Assembly (NCBI GenBank): GCA_965249835.1
Contig: CBDFMY010000001.1
Location: 434,001-498,000 of the forward strand
Direction: 5' to 3'
Length of the DNA: 64,000 nt
From: JAHRAW01 sp965249835
Lineage (GTDB): Bacteria; Pseudomonadota; Gammaproteobacteria; Arenicellales; Poriferihabitantaceae
The notes beneath the pieces are model-generated. The model ran no database searches and was not told the DNA's origin. It saw only the letters and a list, made by a program, of their open reading frames with translations. Below are positions 1 to 5,955 of this stretch, one piece after another. Position 1 is the stretch's first letter; the number at the start of each line of letters is the position of its first letter. A program made the position numbers and the translations under genes.

Positions 1-2
1 CT

Positions 3-266
3 GGCGAAGATGAGTTGATGTGGTTTGTGGAATTTTTCACGAGCATGCGTCTTGCGCGACTTTATCATGGCGATTTGAAGGCATCCAATTTGTTTGTGAC
101 AGATCATGGGGTGGCCGTTATTGATTACGATTCATTGAAGCAATGTTCGGAAAAAAATATACACAGGTTTATGTATAAAGACGGTCAGCGTTTTCTAAGA
201 AACTGGCGCAATAAACCCCAGCACCTTAAATTATTTTCCACGGTTTTTAGGCAATGCGAAGAGTGA
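3..266 (+). CDS. LPS-kinase-like (WaaP/Kdo kinase family) protein, C-terminal fragment
   Basis: The reading frame is open to the window's left edge, so only the C-terminal ~87 residues are present. It shows the catalytic-loop pattern HGDLKASN followed about 14 residues later by VIDYDS, the Asp-containing metal-binding motif of eukaryotic-like kinases of the WaaP/KdkA group, which phosphorylate inner-core LPS sugars at the cytoplasmic face. The family assignment is from these two motifs only; the N-terminal nucleotide-binding lobe lies outside the window. The next core gene on the same strand is a lipid A acyltransferase at 4842, which fits an LPS neighbourhood interrupted by the intervening cassette. 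Confidence 0.6.
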   Translation, partial: GEDELMWFVEFFTSMRLARLYHGDLKASNLFVTDHGVAVIDYDSLKQCSEKNIHRFMYKDGQRFLRNWRNKPQHLKLFSTVFRQCEE

Positions 267-441
267 GCGGCGAAGTCGCGCTGTTTGATGCGAGAATGAC
301 GGCAAGGCGATGGTGCTTGCTACTTACCGCTAATGTATGAGTGTGTCCCGGCGGCTACGCCACTCTGGATTCCCGCCTGCCGGCGAGAATGACGGGTTGG
401 GGAGACAATGGTGAATCGGTCGGGAGTGATTTTTTTGAGAT
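267..441. other. Gene-free spacer with short dispersed repeats
   Basis: Between the kinase fragment and the first NYN-repeat copy I see no convincing gene. The stretch carries sequence shared with other spacers, notably a 'cattctcgccggcaggcgg'-type hairpin (about 370-395) and the AATGGTGAATCGGTCGGGA segment (about 409-427) that recurs near 4450. Short reading frames here are products of repeat sequence. Confidence 0.5.
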
Positions 442-516
442 GCCAAAAGTAACCGAGAAAAAGGAGTCACGCTAAACCAAACCGCCTGCGTCGTCTGCTG
501 AAAAAATCCGCGGGAG

Positions 517-546
517 TTGATAATCCCGCGCCAGACTAAGTAAAAT
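517..546 (+). promoter_or_regulatory. Sigma70-type promoter of NYN copy 1
   Basis: TTGATA (517-522), 18 bp, TAAAAT (541-546), followed by a GAGAGG ribosome-binding site 8 nt before the ATG at 590. The second repeat copy has the perfect -35 TTGACA in the same place, so this copy carries a C-to-T change that should weaken it. Prediction by inspection only. Confidence 0.55.
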
Positions 547-589
547 CGGAAAGTTAATTTACTCAATCAAAACTACGAGAGGCACGATC

Positions 590-1216
590 ATGGACAAGGT
601 TTTTATTTACTGGGATAACTCTACTATTTTTCACGGAGCACAATATTTTGCCGAACAACGAAACGACGGGCCTGATGCGCGCTGGCGTGTGCGAATTGAT
701 ATTGAAAACATGCTCAAATTAGCGCACGCCAACCGACCGATGGTGAAAGCGGTTGCCGCCGGTTCGATTCCCCCCGAAATGAGTCAGTTGTGGAATCGTC
801 TGGAGAACATGGATGTGGAAGTCAAGATCTTTGACCGTGGCGCAAGCGACCGCGGAGAACAAGATGTTCCGGACCGCATATTGCAGTTGCGAATGTTGGA
901 GGATGGACTTGACTACAACGGTGACCCTGGAATCGTAGTGCTACTGACGGGGGATGGTGCCGGGTATGTCGAGGGTGCTGGTTTTCATAGCACATTGACT
1001 CGATTGCATATGAAAGGTTGGCGTATTGAAGTTTTATCGTGGGCACATTCTTGCAACAGGAACATGAGAAAGTGGGTAGAGGAACATGGCATTTTCGTTC
1101 CGCTGGACGATTTTTATGACTCGGTAACTTTCACGATACCTTCCCGCGAAGGACATGAATTTGCCCTTTCTCGCAAATCAGTACCATTGAATTTTGATAA
1201 CCGCGCAAAGTCGTAG
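590..1216 (+). CDS. NYN-domain (LabA/DUF88-like) putative RNase, copy 1
   Basis: A 208-residue soluble protein with the layout of the NYN/PIN-like nuclease fold. An N-terminal strand ends in WDNS with Asp9, and a later LLTGDGAG (Asp122 in the TGD motif) matches the second acidic cluster of NYN nucleases such as LabA/DUF88 proteins; members of this fold are metal-dependent RNases. The usual DxxN motif is altered here: residue 12 is Thr, while the second copy (3602-4228) has Asn. The copies also differ at 38 (Ile/Phe), 48 (Asn/Asp) and 50 (Pro/Thr). The Asn-to-Thr change at a normally conserved site suggests this copy may be the less active one. The strong ribosome-binding site GAGAGG supports the start. 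The substrate is unknown. Confidence 0.8.
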   Translation: MDKVFIYWDNSTIFHGAQYFAEQRNDGPDARWRVRIDIENMLKLAHANRPMVKAVAAGSIPPEMSQLWNRLENMDVEVKIFDRGASDRGEQDVPDRILQLRMLEDGLDYNGDPGIVVLLTGDGAGYVEGAGFHSTLTRLHMKGWRIEVLSWAHSCNRNMRKWVEEHGIFVPLDDFYDSVTFTIPSREGHEFALSRKSVPLNFDNRAKS

Positions 1217-1407
1217 CAGTTTGGAATTGTGTCCGGCTTTGCCGGACAACACGCTTTTCGTCTCGTCATTCTGGCTTGAACGGCGCGGCTTCGCCGATTG
1301 TTTAGAAATATCGGCTATTTGGTTTGGCGGAAAAAATAGCCGCGTTCAGCTCTTTTTTCTCTAGCCGTTCGAGGAACAAGGTAGTGGGTATGTTAGAATT
1401 TCGGATT

Positions 1408-1557
1408 ATGGCACAAACAAAGACAAATCAACAGGAGATTGACAGGCAAGTTCTGAAAGAGCAAATGGGATGGTTTGGGGTTTCCAAGCCGTTCGTGAGC
1501 AGTGAATATAAGAAAGATGGGCGTAGCCTCTGGATAACTAAAAACAAGATAAAATAA
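1408..1557 (+). CDS. Small hypothetical protein (49 aa)
   Basis: ATG at 1408 gives 49 residues rich in Lys, Gln and Ser, without a membrane segment, ending 7 bp before the nucleotidyltransferase gene on the same strand. The frame can be extended upstream to 1324, but the N-terminal part there has a less protein-like composition. The tight spacing and AT-rich base use like the following two genes suggest it belongs to their operon. I do not recognise a family; a small regulatory or antitoxin-like role is only a guess. Confidence 0.4.
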   Translation: MAQTKTNQQEIDRQVLKEQMGWFGVSKPFVSSEYKKDGRSLWITKNKIK

Positions 1558-1564
1558 CAAGATT

Positions 1565-2530
1565 ATGACGTATTTAGAATGTTTGGAAAATCACGCGAAA
1601 CTTCAGCAAAGAGTGGCAAATTCAAAAGTGAAGTTAGAAGATGTTCGCGAAGCGGTTTCAAAACGCTTGGTAAAAAAGCCAAACCATTATAGTGTTTTTT
1701 GTTGTGGTTCTTTGGGTAGAGGAGATTTTGGTAGAACCTCCGATTTAGACATTTTTGTTTTCTCGAAAAAAGACGAGGATAAGCGGACAAGGCTAAGTGA
1801 CATAGAACTGCTTTCCGAATTAATTTTCGTAAACAAAGAGTTGGGGTTTCCCGAATTCAGCAACGATGGGATGTTTCTGAAAGTTCTGTCTTTTCCTGAA
1901 ATGACAAAATCGATAGGGTGTCCCAAAGATGATGAGAAGAATCTCTTTACCAGCAGAATGTTAATGCTGTTAGAAAGCAAACCTGTGTTCAACGATGTTC
2001 TCTATGATTCGCAAATGGATGAAATTATTGGTCTGTATTTTCGTGATGACGTTGATCGGAGTTCTTTTAAGCCACTTTTTCTGTTGAACGATCTCCTGAG
2101 ATTTTGGAGAACCCTTTGTCTTAACTATGAAATTGTACGAAATGACAAGACAAAGCCTTTTCGCAAAAAAAATATTAATCTCAAATTTAGCCGAATGTTA
2201 ACCGTATTCGCAACTATCTTGCCTATCATCGCTAAACTGCAGTGTAGTAAAGAAGAGGTGTTGCATCTTTGCAAGCAGACTCCATTGCATAGGCTCGCCA
2301 GTGGTCTGGACACGATAGCAGATGATAGATTACTTGCTGGTTTTGGCGAGTTTCTGGATGGTTACGAGTTTTTCCTGAATCAAAAAGAAAACATGGCAAA
2401 TAAGCCGGACATAGACGAGAAAGAAAAAGAGGAGATAAATGCAAAGGCTACAAAATTTTCAGACTTTTTGTACAGGAGTTTAAACCATCATAAAATACCA
2501 GAAGAATATAGGAGGTATTTGGTTTTATGA
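1565..2530 (+). CDS. Nucleotidyltransferase-fold protein
   Basis: 321 residues. Residues 48-66 read GSLGRGDFGRTSDLDIFVF, the GS...(S/T)DxDxxV signature of the polymerase-beta/GlnD/MNT nucleotidyltransferase superfamily, with Asp60 and Asp62 as probable metal ligands. The remainder is mostly helical and lacks a recognisable HD, ACT or CCA-enzyme domain. The spacing of the motif differs from CD-NTases of CBASS, and no CBASS effector is adjacent, so a cyclic-nucleotide role is not supported. It overlaps the 2H phosphoesterase gene by 4 nt (ATGA), so the two are probably translationally coupled and cooperate, for example in modifying and unmodifying RNA ends or nucleotides (inference). AT-rich composition differs from the surrounding housekeeping genes. 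Confidence 0.75.
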   Translation: MTYLECLENHAKLQQRVANSKVKLEDVREAVSKRLVKKPNHYSVFCCGSLGRGDFGRTSDLDIFVFSKKDEDKRTRLSDIELLSELIFVNKELGFPEFSNDGMFLKVLSFPEMTKSIGCPKDDEKNLFTSRMLMLLESKPVFNDVLYDSQMDEIIGLYFRDDVDRSSFKPLFLLNDLLRFWRTLCLNYEIVRNDKTKPFRKKNINLKFSRMLTVFATILPIIAKLQCSKEEVLHLCKQTPLHRLASGLDTIADDRLLAGFGEFLDGYEFFLNQKENMANKPDIDEKEKEEINAKATKFSDFLYRSLNHHKIPEEYRRYLVL

Positions 2531-3144
2531 ACGGAAATAAATTCCTGTTTATCGAGATTCTTGACGAAGAATTAGTGTCACTATTTCAAGGGCTGAAATC
2601 GATTTTCAATGACCAAGAATCAACTTCACCTATACATATTACGGTTAAAGGCCCACAAAAAAGCAACTTCAAAGCAACCTCTTTTAATAACTTTTCTGAC
2701 CGTGACCATCCGCTGGTTATCTCTCAAAGCGATTGTTTTTCTTACTTAAGAAAATACTTTGTCCATTTTAAAGTGCAGATACCTGAAATGGAAAAGTATC
2801 AACTGTGGTACAAACCTGCGTTTCCAACCGAAAAAAATCCCCATATCACGGTTTGCGAAACAAGCGATGAAGATTTTTCCAAAGATATTGTCATGTTTTT
2901 AAATAAGGAAGTAGGTGATTTGTTATGCAAAAACTATGAATTCCTTCAATACACACCATCACAACATGACATGATTATTGCAATGGCTTATGAGAAAAAG
3001 AAAAATATCGATGATGCAAGCGTACCCAATTTAATTAATACTGGAAAAGTACGGAAAGGCTTGTTTGCACGAGCTCGAGAAGTCAAGGCAAAACATGTTG
3101 CTCTTGCAAGCCGTGCAAGTCAAACAGCCCTTAATGCGAACTAA
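2527..3144 (+). CDS. 2H phosphoesterase-like protein
   Basis: 205 residues with two HxTV motifs: HITV at residues 37-40 and HITV at 106-109. Paired HxT/S motifs spaced about 70-80 residues apart are the hallmark of the 2H phosphoesterase superfamily (LigT/ThpR, CPDase, AKAP7), which acts on 2',3'-cyclic phosphates or 2'-5' linkages in RNA and nucleotides. The last ~35 residues are Arg/Lys-rich and could bind nucleic acid. The start overlaps the nucleotidyltransferase stop by 4 nt, indicating one transcript. No member with exactly this neighbourhood comes to mind; specificity cannot be predicted. Confidence 0.75.
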   Translation: MNGNKFLFIEILDEELVSLFQGLKSIFNDQESTSPIHITVKGPQKSNFKATSFNNFSDRDHPLVISQSDCFSYLRKYFVHFKVQIPEMEKYQLWYKPAFPTEKNPHITVCETSDEDFSKDIVMFLNKEVGDLLCKNYEFLQYTPSQHDMIIAMAYEKKKNIDDASVPNLINTGKVRKGLFARAREVKAKHVALASRASQTALNAN

Positions 3145-3264
3145 AAGACTATCCAGACTTCTGCAGCAACGCAAACCGCCTAATCTGTCTCATCACAAAG
3201 CGGAGATATTGAAAAAATACCTTTTTACTTAATCTTTTTATTCAAACCAGGAATGATTTTGTTT

Positions 3265-3303
3265 ATGTTCGCATTTCTCATAAGAAGGTTGGGGCAAGGC
3301 GCG
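3265..3303 (+). repeat. Displaced 5' fragment of the dppB-like gene
   Basis: These 39 bp match 16063-16101, the first 13 codons of the dipeptide-type permease gene, with two mismatches; two or three more matching bases lie just upstream. The match begins at the ATG region and stops where a REP-type element begins. It looks like a gene fragment copied or carried next to a mobile repeat, not a functional gene. Confidence 0.7.
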
Positions 3304-3310
3304 CAAAATA

Positions 3311-3390
3311 TCGCCGCGGGAGCGCCATGAAAGTGATTGGCGCGAGCGAAGCGAGCCCGAAGGGCGCGTATCAAGGATGATACGCGCAAA
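3311..3390 (+). repeat. Dispersed hairpin repeat (REP-type), copy a
   Basis: Shared core: tcgccgggagcgccatgaa, then gcgagcgaagcgagcccgaa, then the hairpin GCGCGTATC-(6 nt)-GATACGCGC. Other copies: 13289-13363, 24097-24171, 33257-33336, 35821-35902, 44311-44390, 44604-44683, and a fragment at 29045-29070. All lie between genes. Confidence 0.85.
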
Positions 3391-3528
3391 AGGCAAGCGC
3401 AATGACAAATGATAGGCAATAGTAAATTGAAAAGACAAAAGCGCGTTGAGAGGCCAAAGTAAACGAGAAAAAAGGGGTCACGCTGAACCAAACCGCTTGC
3501 GTCGTCTGCTGAAAAAAATTTGCGGGAG

Positions 3529-3558
3529 TTGACAATTCCGCGCTAGACTAAGTAAAAT
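3529..3558 (+). promoter_or_regulatory. Sigma70-type promoter of NYN copy 2
   Basis: TTGACA (3529-3534), 18 bp, TAAAAT (3553-3558): a consensus -35 and near-consensus -10, followed by a GAGAGG ribosome-binding site before the ATG at 3602. It is stronger by sequence than the equivalent in copy 1. Confidence 0.6.
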
Positions 3559-3601
3559 CAGAAAGTTAATTTACTCAATCAAACCTACGAGAGGTACGAT
3601 C

Positions 3602-4228
3602 ATGGACAAGGTTTTTATTTACTGGGATAACTCTAATATTTTTCACGGAGCACAATATTTTGCCGAACAACGAAACGACGGACCTGATGCGCGCTGGCGG
3701 GTGCGAATTGATTTTGAAAACATGCTCAAATTAGCGCACGCCGACCGAACAATGGTGAAAGCGGTTGCCGCCGGTTCGATTCCCCCCGAAATGAGTCAGT
3801 TGTGGAATCGTCTGGAGAACATGGATGTGGAAGTCAAGATCTTTGACCGTGGCGCAAGCGACCGCGGAGAACAAGATGTTCCGGACCGCATATTGCAGTT
3901 GCGAATGTTGGAGGATGGACTTGACTACAACGGTGACCCTGGAATCGTAGTGCTACTGACGGGGGATGGTGCCGGGTATGTCGAGGGTGCTGGTTTTCAT
4001 AGCACATTGACTCGATTGCATATGAAAGGTTGGCGTATTGAAGTTTTATCGTGGGCACATTCTTGCAACAGGAACATGAGAAAGTGGGTAGAGGAACATG
4101 GCATTTTCGTTCCGCTGGACGATTTTTATGACTCGGTAACTTTCACGATACCTTCCCGCGAAGGACATGAATTTGCCCTTTCTCGCAAATCAGTACCATT
4201 GAATTTTGATAACCGCGCAAAGTCGTAG
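3602..4228 (+). CDS. NYN-domain (LabA/DUF88-like) putative RNase, copy 2
   Basis: 208 residues, identical to the protein at 590-1216 except at positions 12, 38, 48 and 50. Here the first motif is WDNSN, with Asp9 and Asn12 as in typical NYN nucleases, so this copy probably keeps the full active site. TGDGAG at 120-125 supplies the second acidic cluster. It has its own better promoter, so the two copies may be expressed differently. It closes the cassette that starts with copy 1. Confidence 0.82.
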   Translation: MDKVFIYWDNSNIFHGAQYFAEQRNDGPDARWRVRIDFENMLKLAHADRTMVKAVAAGSIPPEMSQLWNRLENMDVEVKIFDRGASDRGEQDVPDRILQLRMLEDGLDYNGDPGIVVLLTGDGAGYVEGAGFHSTLTRLHMKGWRIEVLSWAHSCNRNMRKWVEEHGIFVPLDDFYDSVTFTIPSREGHEFALSRKSVPLNFDNRAKS

Positions 4229-4260
4229 CAGTTGATAATTGTGTACGGCTTTGCCGGACC

Positions 4261-4841
4261 ATTAGTGACGTCACGCGAAGCGTGACTCATTTCGGCGAAG
4301 CCGGACTATTAATGCCGTCACGCATAGCGTGACTCATCCTTTGTCGGGCTATTAGTGTTGTCACGCGTGCGAGACTCACCAGGCGGCTTGCGCCGCCACT
4401 TTAGGATCCCCGCCTACCGGCGAGGATGACAGGTTGGGGAGACAATGGTAAATCGGTCGGGAATGATTTCTTTTGAGATGCCAAAGTAACCGAGAAAAAG
4501 CCAACTATGCCGAACTATTAGTATTGTCACGCGTAACGAGACTCACCAGGCGGCTAATGCCGCCACTTTAGGATCCCCGCCTACCGGCGAGGATGACGGG
4601 TTGGGGGGTAATGGTGAATCGCAAAGTGTGATTTCTTTTGAGAAGACAATGGTAAATAAGTGTCACGCAAAGCGTGACACTAAAACAGCGTTGCTCCGGC
4701 GTAGCCGGACTCCTTTGCTTTGATGCCGCGCTGTTTGATGCGAGAATGGCGAGACGAAAAGCGTGTTGTCCGGCTTTGCCGGACTATTAGTGATGTCACG
4801 CGAAGCGTGACTCCTTATTGCCAAGCGAGAATGAAATAACC
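4261..4841. repeat. Repeat-rich spacer with REP palindromes
   Basis: About 580 bp without a gene. It is built of short inverted repeats: GTCACGCGAAGCGTGAC-type palindromes near 4268, 4318 and 4796 and GTGTCACGCAAAGCGTGACAC near 4661. It also holds two copies of a 'ggcggc-ttagcgccgccactttaggatccccgcctaccggcgagg' segment near 4383 and 4553. The same palindromes recur near 13431 and 15917. They look like REP/MITE-type elements; some could form terminators. Confidence 0.7.
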
Positions 4842-5798
4842 ATGCAGCCATCTCTAACCACTTTGTTTAAGCAATTTTCCGGCGTGGGTTACTTGCCGGT
4901 GTGGATCATGGTGTGGTTGTTGCGGTTGCTGTCGTGGTTGCCGTTGCCGGTGTTATATTTGCTCGGCGTTGTAGTGGGCGAACTTGCCTGGCACCTGCAT
5001 CGTCCGCGTCGCAAAATCACCTTGCGCAACCTCGCTGCTTGTTTTCCCCAGCGTACGCCGGCCGAAATCCACGCCCTCGCGCGCGGACATTTTCGAAGTT
5101 TGGTGATTGCGGTATTGACCAGCGGCGTGGCGTGGTGGGGCGGCAAAACCCGGCTGCGGCGGCTTACCCGATTTCAAAATCGCGAAATACTGGATGCGGC
5201 ACGGAGCCGCGGCGAGAATATAATTTTCCTTGCACCGCATTTCGCCGGTCTCGAATACGGCGGCATTTTTCTGTCCACCCTCGCGCCCATGATCAGCATG
5301 TATCAGCATCACAAGAATCCGCTGATGGATGAGTTGACCCGACGGCATCGTGTGCGTTTTGGTGCCCGTCTGTATCCGCGCCGCGCCCCGGCCAAGTCCA
5401 TGATCCGGTTGCTACAGCAGGGGCATTGGTTTTATTACCTGCCGGATCAAGACCCGGGTCGGGACAAGTCCGGCGACCGGGGCAAGGGGCGCAAGAAGCA
5501 TGTATTCGCACCGTTTTATTCCATCCCGACCGCCACCTATGCCGCGTTGGGGCGAATTGCCCGCCTCGGCAATGCCACGGTCATTCCCTGCGCGACCCGG
5601 ATCCGGCCCTGGTGCAGGGGAATTGAAATCATCTTTGCCCCGCCATTGGCCGATTATCCCAGCGGCGATGCGCTGCGCGATGCCACCACCATGAACCGCG
5701 CCATTGAGGCATTGATCGCCCACGCACCGGAACAGTATTTTTGGTCTCACCGCCGCTTCAAAACCAGACCAGCGGGCGAGCCGCCGTTTTATTATTGA
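4842..5798 (+). CDS. lpxL: Lipid A biosynthesis acyltransferase (LpxL/HtrB family)
   Basis: 318 residues. A hydrophobic N-terminal anchor (about 18-48) is followed by the acyltransferase motif HFAGLE (His133 and Glu138, the HX4E catalytic pair). Further on is the Asp-Gln-Asp-Pro-Gly region (DQDPGR), characteristic of late lipid A acyltransferases. The enzyme would transfer a lauroyl- or myristoyl-type chain from acyl-ACP to lipid IV-A derivatives at the inner membrane. Length is typical of the family (~300-320). I chose ATG 4842 over the in-frame TTG at 4818 because the N-terminus then begins as usual for the family, though no strong ribosome-binding site is visible. LpxL versus LpxM/LpxP cannot be told apart here. 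Confidence 0.85.
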   Translation: MQPSLTTLFKQFSGVGYLPVWIMVWLLRLLSWLPLPVLYLLGVVVGELAWHLHRPRRKITLRNLAACFPQRTPAEIHALARGHFRSLVIAVLTSGVAWWGGKTRLRRLTRFQNREILDAARSRGENIIFLAPHFAGLEYGGIFLSTLAPMISMYQHHKNPLMDELTRRHRVRFGARLYPRRAPAKSMIRLLQQGHWFYYLPDQDPGRDKSGDRGKGRKKHVFAPFYSIPTATYAALGRIARLGNATVIPCATRIRPWCRGIEIIFAPPLADYPSGDALRDATTMNRAIEALIAHAPEQYFWSHRRFKTRPAGEPPFYY

Positions 5799-5900
5799 GC
5801 GAGAGAGCCGCAGGAGTTGCCTAAACAAGATAAAGTAAATTATTCAAAATAAAGGTAATCTGTTATTTTTTAGATAAACATTATATTTTTTCTTTTTTAT

Positions 5901-5936
5901 TTGAATGACTGTATAAATTATTGTATACTCATTCAA
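5901..5936 (+). promoter_or_regulatory. Promoter with overlapping palindromic operator
   Basis: TTGAAT (5901-5906), 17 bp, TATACT (5924-5929) forms a good sigma70 promoter. It lies inside an inverted repeat: TTGAATGA(CT)GTATA at 5901-5915 and TATACTCATTCAA at 5924-5936, whose complement is TTGAATGAGTATA. An operator covering both promoter elements directly upstream of a TetR/BetI-domain gene suggests autorepression (inference). Confidence 0.65.
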
Positions 5937-5955
5937 AATTTTCGCGAATTATTGA

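Larger units (their letters stand above)
442..1249 (+). repeat. Direct repeat copy 1 (NYN gene with its promoter)
   Basis: About 808 bp repeated at 3453-4260, 3.01 kb downstream. The repeat covers the spacer with promoter and ribosome-binding site, the entire NYN gene and about 30 bp past its stop. The two copies differ at only a few positions in the coding part (four amino-acid changes) and somewhat more in the upstream part. Such a long direct repeat flanking other genes is a substrate for homologous excision of everything between the copies. Confidence 0.9.
3145..3452. other. Gene-free spacer with a dppB fragment and REP element
   Basis: No gene seen. It contains a 39-bp copy of the 5' end of the distant permease gene at 16063 (listed separately) and one copy of the dispersed hairpin repeat at 3311-3390. 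Confidence 0.6.
3453..4260 (+). repeat. Direct repeat copy 2 (NYN gene with its promoter)
   Basis: Second copy of the ~808-bp repeat at 442-1249; see that entry. The copies diverge abruptly beyond the short segment after the stop codon. Confidence 0.9.

Noticed and set aside
1565..3144. CBASS (CD-NTase plus effector)
   Set aside because: The nucleotidyltransferase motif is closer to GlnD/MNT types, and the partner is a 2H phosphoesterase, not a CBASS effector; no Cap2/Cap3 genes.
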